DNA of 10,624 nucleotides. It comes from DATILI01 sp035476635 (GTDB taxonomy: Bacteria > Pseudomonadota > Gammaproteobacteria > Burkholderiales > Burkholderiaceae_C). The notes below the pieces were generated by a model. That model was not told where the DNA came from. It did not search any database and worked only from the letters and a program-made list of their open reading frames with translations. Made by a program: the position numbers and the translations under genes. The stretch's first letter is position 1; the number at the start of each line of letters is the position of its first letter. This document shows, in pieces, positions 1 to 6,809 of the stretch. The stretch lies in assembly GCA_035476635.1 (NCBI GenBank), contig DATILI010000242.1, positions 1 to 10,624 of the forward strand, in the 5' to 3' direction.

Positions 1-1
1 C

Positions 2-271
2 GAGGGCTACGTCAATGAAATGCCGGGCGTCGCCGAGAGCGCCCTGGTCGGCGTGCCGCACCCGGATTTCGGCGAGGTCGGCGTGGCGGTGGTTACGGCC
101 AAGCCCGGCGCGGCGCTCGAGGCAGAGCGCATCATTGCGGAGCTCAAGTCGAAGCTGGCCAATTTCAAGATCCCCAAGCGCTGCTTCGTCGTCGGCGAAT
201 TGCCGCGCAACACCATGGGCAAGGTGCAGAAGAACCTGTTGCGCGAGCAGTACAAGAGCCTGTTTGCCTGA
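2..271 (+). CDS. matB: Malonyl-CoA synthetase-like acyl-CoA ligase, C-terminal end (5' truncated by window)
   Basis: The frame is open from the window edge (first full codon at base 2) to TGA at 269-271, giving the last 89 residues of an ANL-superfamily adenylate-forming enzyme. It contains the C-terminal subdomain: the strand with PGVAESALVGVPHPDFGE, followed by the lysine loop PRNTMGKVQKNLLR. The loop lysine (codon 221-223) corresponds to the invariant catalytic lysine of the adenylation half-reaction. The HPDFGE and GKVQKNLLR wording is typical of malonyl-CoA synthases (MatB), which make malonyl-CoA from malonate, CoA and ATP in the cytoplasm. The substrate-binding N-domain lies outside the window, so another carboxylate (methylmalonate or a longer acid) is possible. 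No terminator is evident after the stop. The next gene starts 63 bases downstream on the same strand. The family is certain; the substrate is inferred. Confidence 0.75.
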   Translation, partial: EGYVNEMPGVAESALVGVPHPDFGEVGVAVVTAKPGAALEAERIIAELKSKLANFKIPKRCFVVGELPRNTMGKVQKNLLREQYKSLFA

Positions 272-296
272 ACCACGGGAGGGACCACGGGGAGGG
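272..296. repeat. Short tandem direct repeat, two copies of ACCACGGG(G)AGGG
   Basis: Immediately after the acyl-CoA synthetase stop codon, ACCACGGGAGGG (272-283) is followed directly by ACCACGGGGAGGG (284-296), identical apart from one extra G. It lies in the 63-base gap before the diguanylate cyclase. It is purine-rich and contains GGAGG-like stretches, but it sits too far (about 40 bases) from the next ATG to be its ribosome binding site. It may simply be a slippage duplication. Confidence 0.55.
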
Positions 297-334
297 AGTG
301 ACGCGGAGGCGCCAGCGGCCTATCATGGGGCTGC

Positions 335-1360
335 ATGAATGCTCCCGTGCCGCTCAACGAAGAAGCGCGCCTTGCTGCGCTGCGGCAATACCATGTTCTG
401 GACAGCCTGCCGGAGCAGACCTACGACGACATCACGCATCTCGCGGCGATGATCTGCGATACGCCCGTCGCCATGATCTCCCTGGTCGACCGGGACCGCC
501 AATGGTTCAAGTCGCGCATCGGGGTGGACATGACCGAAACGCCGCGTGCGCACGCCTTCTGCGCCCATGCCATCCTGCGGCCGGACGAGGTCATGGTGGT
601 GGGCGATGCCAGGCACGATGCGCGGTTCAGCGGCAACCCGCTGGTGACCGGCGAGCCCCAGGTCCGCTTTTATGCCGGAGCGCCCCTGCTTGCGCCGACG
701 GGCGAGGCTTTGGGCACCATGTGCGTCATCGACCGGACGCCCCGCGAAATCACGCCGGACCAGATGCAGGCGCTGCAGGCGCTGGCGCGCCAGGTGGTCT
801 CGCAGCTCGAGCTGCGCCGCGCGCTTGCCGAGCTTGAGCACCGGTCGGCCGAGCAGCAGCGCTACCAGGAGCAGCTGGAGGAACTCAGCGCCACCGACGG
901 CCTCACCGGGCTGAAGAATCGCCAGGCGTTCGACCAGTTGCTGCAAGCCGAGCTCGCGCTGGCCAGCCGGCGCCACAGCGCCGTGTCGTTGTTCATGATC
1001 GATGTGGACGAATTCAAGAGCTACAACGACGAATTCGGCCATCCCGGCGGCGACGCCGCGTTGCGCCAGGTGGCCCGGCTGCTGCAAGCCCAGGCGCGCA
1101 AGGGCGAGCATGTGGCGCGCTATGGCGGCGAGGAGTTTTCGTTGATCCTGCCCGACACCCTGGCGCCGAAGGCCTTGCTGGTGGCCGAGCGCCTGCGCCA
1201 CGCGATCGAGGCGCACGCCTGGGCCCTGCGCCAGATCACCGTCAGCATCGGTGTGGCCACGGCCTTGCCTCCGGTCGATGGCGCGACCCTGGTCGAACGC
1301 GCCGACCAGGCGCTGTACCGCGCCAAGCAGGCCGGACGCAACCGCGCAATCGCGGCATAG
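335..1360 (+). CDS. GAF-GGDEF diguanylate cyclase
   Basis: A soluble 341-residue protein that should make cyclic-di-GMP from two GTP. Residues about 5-160 form a GAF sensor domain of the type containing DRDRQWFKSRIG (52-63). A helical, probably coiled-coil linker (about 155-185) leads into a GGDEF domain (187-341) beginning SATDGLTGLKNRQAF. The active-site signature is GGEEF (264-268), a catalytically competent variant found in PleD, preceded by the metal-binding FMIDVDEFKSYND region. The product-inhibition I-site, normally RxxD five residues before GGEEF, reads RKGE (255-258), so the aspartate is replaced by glutamate. There is no transmembrane segment or signal peptide, so it acts in the cytosol; the GAF ligand cannot be told. 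ATG 335 is the first Met of the GAF-containing frame; its ribosome site is weak (GGGG at 327-330). Two other c-di-GMP genes follow on the same strand. Confidence 0.92.
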   Translation: MNAPVPLNEEARLAALRQYHVLDSLPEQTYDDITHLAAMICDTPVAMISLVDRDRQWFKSRIGVDMTETPRAHAFCAHAILRPDEVMVVGDARHDARFSGNPLVTGEPQVRFYAGAPLLAPTGEALGTMCVIDRTPREITPDQMQALQALARQVVSQLELRRALAELEHRSAEQQRYQEQLEELSATDGLTGLKNRQAFDQLLQAELALASRRHSAVSLFMIDVDEFKSYNDEFGHPGGDAALRQVARLLQAQARKGEHVARYGGEEFSLILPDTLAPKALLVAERLRHAIEAHAWALRQITVSIGVATALPPVDGATLVERADQALYRAKQAGRNRAIAA

Positions 1361-1413
1361 GACTTTCCGGCTTGCTGCAGGGGCTGTGGTCAGGCTGCCA
1401 CGACCCTGGGAAT

Positions 1414-1438
1414 CCCGTTGGCGGGCGCTCATTTTTTT
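1414..1438 (+). terminator. Weak hairpin plus T7 run after the diguanylate cyclase
   Basis: CCCG (1414-1417), loop TTGG, CGGG (1422-1425) can form a 4-bp GC stem. A run of seven T follows at 1432-1438, six bases past the stem. The stem is short and the T run is displaced, so this is only a possible intrinsic terminator separating the GGDEF gene from the HD-GYP gene. Confidence 0.25.
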
Positions 1439-1450
1439 CACAGTTTGAAG

Positions 1451-1457
1451 TGATAAT
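1451..1457 (+). promoter_or_regulatory. Candidate -10 element (TGATAAT) before the HD-GYP gene
   Basis: In the 135-base gap between the GGDEF and HD-GYP genes, the only AT-rich patch is 1431-1457. It contains TGATAAT, whose hexamer GATAAT at 1452-1457 is one base from TATAAT. No good -35 hexamer lies 16-18 bases upstream; TCATTT at 1429-1434 is poor. A start near 1463 would leave a leader of about 33 bases before ATG 1496. If real, the HD-GYP/EAL pair is transcribed separately from the first GGDEF gene. Confidence 0.35.
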
Positions 1458-1495
1458 CCGAGCTACATCGTTGTCGAGCGCATAGACACCCATCC

Positions 1496-2809
1496 ATGGA
1501 AGAAAGCCTGCCCCAGTTCATTGACATCAACCTGTTGCGTAAGGGTATGTTTGTGCAACTGGATCTTGGATGGATGGACCACCCGTTCCCCAAAGGCAGC
1601 TTCAAGATCTCCTCCAACGACCAGATCCAGACCATTCGCAGCCTGGGCCTGGCGCAGGTGCGCTACTTCCCTGGCAAGAGCGACCCCATCCCCGCAGAAG
1701 GCGACGGTGCATCGGCAACTGCTGCGGACGGCACCGCCGAACCGGGCGGGCCCGAGGCCGCGCAGCCGGTCCCGCAGGCGCTTTCTCCCGAGGCGGTGCA
1801 GCGCAAGTTGCGGGCCGAGCAGCTGGGTGCGCAACAGCGCAGCCTGATGGCCTGCGAGCGCCGATTTGGCGAGGCCACGCGCCAGTACCGCAAGGTGGTG
1901 GAACACGCCATTGCCAGCCCCGAGAAGGCGCGCGAGCACAGCATGACGCTGATCAACGGCTGCGTCAGCGAATTGATCGCCGATGGCGAATCCGCCATCC
2001 GCCTGCTGTCCGAAGGCATGGGCGACCGCAACGCCATGCATCCGGTCAACGTCATGGTGGTGTCGCTATTGCTGGGCAAGGCGCTCGGCCTTTCCGCGCA
2101 AGAGTTGACCGACCTGGGGCAGGCGGCCTTGCTGCATGACCTGGGCAAGCTGCAACTGCCTGACCGGGTGCGGCTGGTGGACGAGCATTTCACCGCCGCC
2201 GAGTACAAGTTGTACCAGGATCACGTGACGCAGGGCATCACCATCGGCAAGCGCATGGGCTTGTCGCCCAGCGTGCTGGTGGCGATGGCGCAGCACCACG
2301 AATTGGTCGACGGCAGCGGCTTTCCGCTGCATTTGAAGGAAGAACGGCTGGGCACCGCCGGCAAGATCCTGGCGCTGATCAACCGCTACGACAACCTCTG
2401 CAATCCGCCCAAGGCCACCTTGGCCCTGACGCCGCACGAAGCGCTGTCGGTGATTTTTGCGCAGATGAAGTCGCGCTTCGATGCGGTCGTCCTCGGGGCC
2501 TTCATCCGCATGATGGGGGTCTACCCGCCAGGCTCGGTCGTGCAATTGGTCAATGACCGCTTCGCCATCGTCGTGTCCGTGAACTCCGCACGCCCCTTGC
2601 GGCCGCGCGTGATCGTGCACGACCCCAGCGTTCCCAAGAACGAGGCGCTGATCCTGGATCTCGAACATCATCCGCAGCTGGGCATTCGGCGCAGCTTGAA
2701 GCCCACGCAATTGCCCAAGGCGGCGTTGGACTACCTATCCCCGCGCCAGCGGGTCTGTTACTTCTTTGAGCGAGCGATCGATCCCGAAATGGCGGGAGCG
2801 CCTACGTGA
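1496..2809 (+). CDS. DUF3391/HD-GYP domain c-di-GMP phosphodiesterase
   Basis: 437 residues, cytosolic. Residues about 7-65 form the DUF3391 module common at the N terminus of HD-GYP proteins (IDINLLRKGMFVQLDLGWMDHPF). A low-complexity Ala/Pro/Glu linker (65-100) and a helical region follow, then the HD-GYP domain (about 145-340). Predicted metal ligands are H182, H214-D215 (LLHDLGK), H243, H267-H268 and D299. The family signature HHExxDGxGYP is HHELVDGSGFP here, with Phe276 for Tyr. HD-GYP enzymes hydrolyse c-di-GMP to pGpG and GMP. The residue four before H182 is Arg178, where the trinuclear enzyme PmGH has a glutamate ligand (recalled), so a two-metal site is more likely. The C-terminal 95 residues (GVYPPGSVVQL onward) are the usual extension of this subfamily. 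ATG 1496 has no clear Shine-Dalgarno, but DUF3391 begins a few residues in. The stop overlaps the next start by 4 bases. Confidence 0.9.
   Translation: MEESLPQFIDINLLRKGMFVQLDLGWMDHPFPKGSFKISSNDQIQTIRSLGLAQVRYFPGKSDPIPAEGDGASATAADGTAEPGGPEAAQPVPQALSPEAVQRKLRAEQLGAQQRSLMACERRFGEATRQYRKVVEHAIASPEKAREHSMTLINGCVSELIADGESAIRLLSEGMGDRNAMHPVNVMVVSLLLGKALGLSAQELTDLGQAALLHDLGKLQLPDRVRLVDEHFTAAEYKLYQDHVTQGITIGKRMGLSPSVLVAMAQHHELVDGSGFPLHLKEERLGTAGKILALINRYDNLCNPPKATLALTPHEALSVIFAQMKSRFDAVVLGAFIRMMGVYPPGSVVQLVNDRFAIVVSVNSARPLRPRVIVHDPSVPKNEALILDLEHHPQLGIRRSLKPTQLPKAALDYLSPRQRVCYFFERAIDPEMAGAPT
2794..2809 (+). promoter_or_regulatory. RBS and GTGA start/stop overlap coupling HD-GYP to GGDEF-EAL
   Basis: GGGAG at 2794-2798 lies inside the last codons of the HD-GYP gene, 7 bases before GTG 2806-2808. 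That GTG overlaps the HD-GYP stop TGA (2807-2809), giving the 4-base GTGA arrangement typical of translational coupling. This fixes the start of the downstream gene at 2806. Confidence 0.75.
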
Positions 2810-5247
2810 CGTTGTCGATTCTCGGGCCGCTGATTGAGGGATTACTCGAAGCGGTCTGGATTGTTGACCCCGTCAGCCTCCGAATCCTCTCCGTCAATTC
2901 CGCCGCCGCCCAGATGCTCGGCATGGGTGCGCCGGCCCTGGTCGGCAAGCCGGTGATCGAGCTCACCGCCACGCCGGAAGACATGTTCTTCTGGGAAGAC
3001 GTGGCGGCCGGCGTGGCCGACAGCATCCGTTCCGAAACCCTGATGTTGCACGCCGATGGCCGCACGGTGCCGGTGGAGCGCCGCGTCAGCCGCGCCTGGA
3101 CCGAGGCCGGCAAGGCCGTCTATGCCGTGGGCTTGCGCGACCGCAGCGAGCAGCAGCGCGTGGAAGACGAGCTCGAAAAACTCGTGGCTGAACTGCGCGC
3201 CACGCTCGAGTCGATGGCCGACGGCATTCTCGTGACCGACCTGGCCGGTGCGATCCGTGGCTACAACAACCACTTCAGCCGGATCTGGAACCTCCCCGAA
3301 GACTTGCTGGTGCGCCGCGACGACCAAGCCCTGCAGGCCCGGCTGGCCGACAGCGTGCTCGACCCGGTGCAGTACCGCGCGCGCCTGGCCGAGTTCGCCG
3401 GTGCGCCGCTGGTCGAGGCCACCGACGTGCTGGTGCTGCGCAGCGGCCAACTGGTGGAGCGCGTGACCTTGCCGCAATGCAGCCGCGGCCAGCCGATCGG
3501 GCGCGTCTACTCATTTCGCGACATCACCCAGCGCGTGGCCGCCGAATCCAGCCTGCGGCTGGCGGCCAAGGTATTCGAGTCCAGCCTGGACGCCATCTTC
3601 ATCGCCGGCCCGGACCACCGGGTGGTCGACGTCAACCCGGGCTGCGAGCGCGAGACCGGCCTGGACCGCGCGGCATTGCTGCAACGCCCGGCGCAGGAGC
3701 TGTTTCACGACCCCAACGACGAGCGCCTGTTCAGCCACATCGAGCAACGCTGGGCGACGGAAGGCTTCTGGGAAGGCGAGGTATGGCTGCGGCGCGACGA
3801 TGGCACTTCGCGCGCCGTGCAACTGTCCTGGGTGGTGGTGCGCGATGATGCCGGCGCGATGCTGCAAAGCATCGGCTTCTTCAAGGACCTGACCGAAAAG
3901 CTGGCGGCTATTCAGCGCATCGAACAACTGGCCTACAGCGACGCCCTGACCGGCTTGCCGAACCGGCTGCAGCTATCGCAGAAAGTGGACTTCGCGCTGC
4001 GCCTGGTCGACCGCGACGGCGGCCAGTTCGCCGTGCTCTTCATCGACGTGGACCGCTTCAAGAACATCAACGATTCGTTGGGCCACAAGTTCGGCGACCG
4101 CGTGCTGATCAAGGTGGCCGAGCGCATCAACGGCGCGTTGCGCCAGGTCGACACGCTGTGCCGGCTCGGTGGCGACGAGTTCGTGGTCTACCTGCACCAC
4201 GCCGACCCGCTGGGCGCGGAGATGGTGGCGCGCCGCATCCTGCAAGACGTCGCCCAGCCGTTCAAGCTGGACGACCTGAACCTGTCGATCAGTTGCAGCA
4301 TCGGCGTGGCGATGTACCCGACCGACGGGCAAACGCTCGACGAATTGATCAAGCAGGCCGACACCGCGATGTACCGCGTCAAGGAAAGCGGGCGCGCCAA
4401 CTTCCGCTTCTACCAGCCTCAGATGAACGCGGACCTGCTGTCGCGCATGAAGATGGACTACTCCATGCGCCAGGCCATGGAGCGGCGCCAGTTCACGCTG
4501 CACTACCAGCCACAGATCTGCCTGCGCACCGGCCGCATGACCGGCGCCGAGGCGCTGATCCGCTGGACCGATCCCGAGCTCGGGCCGGTATCGCCGGGTG
4601 TATTTATCCCGCTGGCCGAGGAGTCGGGCTTCATCGTGACCATCGGCGCCTGGGTGCTTGAAGAGGCGGTGCGGCAGGCCGCGCTATGGCAGCAGGGCGG
4701 AACGCCGATCATGGTGTCGGTCAATGTTTCGGCGCTGCAATTTCGCCAACCCGATTTCGTCGACCGCGTGGCCGATGCGATCCGCATGTACGCCTTGAGC
4801 CCGGCCCTGCTCGAGCTTGAGCTGACCGAATCCATCCTCGTGCAGGACGCCGACGAAGCGCTGGGCCGGCTCAACGCCCTGTCCGCATTGGGGGTGAGCC
4901 TGGCGATCGACGATTTCGGTACGGGCTACTCGAACCTGGCCTACCTGAAGAAGTTTCCCCTACACAAGCTCAAGATCGACCGCTCTTTCCTCCAGGGCTT
5001 GCCCGACGATGAAAGCGACCTGGCCATCATCACCGCGGTCACCAGCCTGGGCCATGCCCTGCGGCTGCAGGTGGTGGCCGAAGGCGTCGAAACCGAAGCC
5101 CAGCGCGAAATACTGACCAAGCTGCAATGCGACCAGTACCAGGGATTCCTGTGCTCGCCGGGCCTGCCGGCTGCGGAGTTCGCGCGCCTGTTGCAGGCGC
5201 CCGAACCCCAGCAGTTCCAGCGCAGCCTGGTGGCCTTGGAGGCTTGA
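2806..5247 (+). CDS. PAS-PAS-PAS-GGDEF-EAL dual-domain c-di-GMP protein
   Basis: 813 residues, no membrane segment. Three PAS-like sensor regions are visible: about 5-115, 130-245 and 250-365 (the clearest, with FESSLDAIFIAGPDHRVVDVN). The GGDEF domain (about 372-535) has an intact GGDEF (455-459) and an intact inhibitory I-site RQVD (446-449) exactly five residues before it. The EAL domain (about 550-800) keeps EALIRW (582-587), ELTES (672-676), DDFGTGYS (702-709), KLKIDRSF (721-728), AEGVET (758-763) and CDQYQGF (775-781), so every expected metal and catalytic motif is present. It should at least hydrolyse c-di-GMP to pGpG. The GGDEF half may be a cyclase or a GTP-sensing regulatory domain, as in several composite proteins. 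The PAS ligands are unknown. It starts with GTG overlapping the HD-GYP stop, so both are probably made together. It ends 9 bases before the convergent dehydrogenase gene. Confidence 0.95.
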   Translation: MTLSILGPLIEGLLEAVWIVDPVSLRILSVNSAAAQMLGMGAPALVGKPVIELTATPEDMFFWEDVAAGVADSIRSETLMLHADGRTVPVERRVSRAWTEAGKAVYAVGLRDRSEQQRVEDELEKLVAELRATLESMADGILVTDLAGAIRGYNNHFSRIWNLPEDLLVRRDDQALQARLADSVLDPVQYRARLAEFAGAPLVEATDVLVLRSGQLVERVTLPQCSRGQPIGRVYSFRDITQRVAAESSLRLAAKVFESSLDAIFIAGPDHRVVDVNPGCERETGLDRAALLQRPAQELFHDPNDERLFSHIEQRWATEGFWEGEVWLRRDDGTSRAVQLSWVVVRDDAGAMLQSIGFFKDLTEKLAAIQRIEQLAYSDALTGLPNRLQLSQKVDFALRLVDRDGGQFAVLFIDVDRFKNINDSLGHKFGDRVLIKVAERINGALRQVDTLCRLGGDEFVVYLHHADPLGAEMVARRILQDVAQPFKLDDLNLSISCSIGVAMYPTDGQTLDELIKQADTAMYRVKESGRANFRFYQPQMNADLLSRMKMDYSMRQAMERRQFTLHYQPQICLRTGRMTGAEALIRWTDPELGPVSPGVFIPLAEESGFIVTIGAWVLEEAVRQAALWQQGGTPIMVSVNVSALQFRQPDFVDRVADAIRMYALSPALLELELTESILVQDADEALGRLNALSALGVSLAIDDFGTGYSNLAYLKKFPLHKLKIDRSFLQGLPDDESDLAIITAVTSLGHALRLQVVAEGVETEAQREILTKLQCDQYQGFLCSPGLPAAEFARLLQAPEPQQFQRSLVALEA

Positions 5248-5256
5248 AGCGCCTGC

Positions 5257-6774
5257 TCAGCGGCTGGACGGAAAGCTGAACATCGCACCCTCGCGCACAC
5301 CGGCGGATGGCCAACGCTGGGTGATCGTCTTGCGCTTGGTATAGAAGCGCACGGCATCCGGGCCGTAGGCGTGCAAGTCGCCGAACAAGGAGCGCTTCCA
5401 GCCGCCGAAGGAGTGGTAGGCCACCGGCACTGGCAGCGGCACGTTGACGCCGACCATGCCGACCTGGATCACATCGCTGAAGTAGCGCGCTGCCTCACCA
5501 TCGCGCGTGAAGATGCAGGTGCCGTTGCCGTATTCGTGCGCATCGATCAGCGCAATGGCTTCCTCAAGCGACTGCACGCGCACCACGCCCAGCACCGGCC
5601 CGAAGATTTCGTGCTGGTAGATCTGCATGCCGGGCCGCACGTGGTCGAACAGGCAAGGGCCGAGGTAGTAGCCGCCTTCATGGCCGGCGACCTTCACGCC
5701 GCGCCCGTCCACCACCAGGCTGGCACCTTCGGCCACACCGGCGTCGACAAAACCCTTCACCTTCTCGAAATGCGGCTGCGTCACGAGCGGGCCCATGTCG
5801 TTGCTGTTGTCGGTGCCGGGGCCGACCTTCATCTTGGCGATCTCGGCCTTGAGCCCGGCCACCGTCGCGTCGGCCGCGGCATCGCCCACGGCCAGCACCA
5901 AAGGGATGGCCATGCAGCGCTCGCCGCAGGAGCCATAGGCCGCGCCCATCAGCGCGCTCACCGCGTTGGGGATGTCAGCGTCCGGCATGACGACAGCGAA
6001 GTTCTTCGCGCCGCCGAGCGCCTGCACGCGCTTGCCACTGGCGCAGCCGGTGGTGTAGATGTATTCGGCGATCGGGGTCGAGCCGACGAAGCTGACGGCC
6101 TTGATGCGCGGGTCGGTCAAAAGCACGTCGACCGCTTCCTTGTCGCCGTTGACGACATTGAGCACGCCGGGCGGCAAGCCCGCTTCAAGCGCCAGCTCGG
6201 CGATGCGCAAGGTGGAGGAGGGCGTGCGCTCCGATGGCTTGAGCACGAAGGTGTTGCCGCAGGCCACGGCCATCGGCCACATCCACAGCGGCACCATCAC
6301 GGGGAAGTTGAATGGCGTGATGCCGGCCGCGACGCCCAAAGGCTGGAACTCGCTCCAGGAGTCGATCGACGGCCCGACGTTCTTGCTGTGCTCGCCCTTG
6401 AGCAGCTCGGGCACGTAGCTCGCGTACTCAACGTTCTCGATGCCGCGCTGCAGTTCGCCATGCGCGTCGGCCAGCACCTTGCCGTGCTCGGCCGTGATCA
6501 GCGCGGCGATCTCGTCGGCATGGGCTTCCAGCAGCGTCTTGAGCCGGCTCATTACGCGGGCCCGCTTCAGGGGCGGCGTGTTGCGCCAGGCCGGGAAGGC
6601 CGCCTGTGCCGAGGCAATGGCCGCGTCCAGCGTGGCCTGGTCGGCCAGCGCCACGCTCTTGGCCGAGAGGCCGGTGGCCGGGTCGAACACCGGCTGCGTG
6701 CGGGTGCCGCCGCCGACGCGCTGGCCGTTGATGAAGTGGCCGACGGTGGCGGTGACGTTCTTGTCGTGATGCAT
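5257..6774 (-). CDS. mmsA: CoA-acylating (methyl)malonate-semialdehyde dehydrogenase
   Basis: 505 residues, the usual family length, covering a complete aldehyde dehydrogenase fold. The motif ITPFNFPVMVPLWM (152-165) is diagnostic of methylmalonate-semialdehyde dehydrogenases (MmsA/IolA/BauC). The catalytic cysteine is C287 in GSCGERCMA. The position of the general-base glutamate in hydrolytic ALDHs (the E of ELGGK) is alanine here (QALGGAKN, 251-258), as expected for an enzyme that releases acyl-CoA instead of a free acid. The reaction is malonate or methylmalonate semialdehyde + CoA + NAD+ to acetyl-CoA or propionyl-CoA + CO2 + NADH. The gene lies 35 bases downstream of an omega-amino acid aminotransferase, whose product would be its substrate, so the malonate semialdehyde role (as in BauC) is favoured over valine or inositol catabolism. 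ATG 6774 has only a poor purine-rich site upstream. Pro291, just after the CMAI segment, differs from the serine I recall in relatives. Confidence 0.93.
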   Translation of the reverse strand: MHHDKNVTATVGHFINGQRVGGGTRTQPVFDPATGLSAKSVALADQATLDAAIASAQAAFPAWRNTPPLKRARVMSRLKTLLEAHADEIAALITAEHGKVLADAHGELQRGIENVEYASYVPELLKGEHSKNVGPSIDSWSEFQPLGVAAGITPFNFPVMVPLWMWPMAVACGNTFVLKPSERTPSSTLRIAELALEAGLPPGVLNVVNGDKEAVDVLLTDPRIKAVSFVGSTPIAEYIYTTGCASGKRVQALGGAKNFAVVMPDADIPNAVSALMGAAYGSCGERCMAIPLVLAVGDAAADATVAGLKAEIAKMKVGPGTDNSNDMGPLVTQPHFEKVKGFVDAGVAEGASLVVDGRGVKVAGHEGGYYLGPCLFDHVRPGMQIYQHEIFGPVLGVVRVQSLEEAIALIDAHEYGNGTCIFTRDGEAARYFSDVIQVGMVGVNVPLPVPVAYHSFGGWKRSLFGDLHAYGPDAVRFYTKRKTITQRWPSAGVREGAMFSFPSSR

Positions 6775-6809
6775 TGCGTGCTTTGCTTTCGGATCTATGA
6801 AACTGGTGA

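Noticed and set aside
323..1441. Long open frame on the minus strand opposite the GAF-GGDEF gene (372 codons).
   Set aside because: Antisense shadow of a clear GAF-GGDEF gene in GC-rich DNA; its translation shows no domain and is biased to Arg, Gln, His and Ala.
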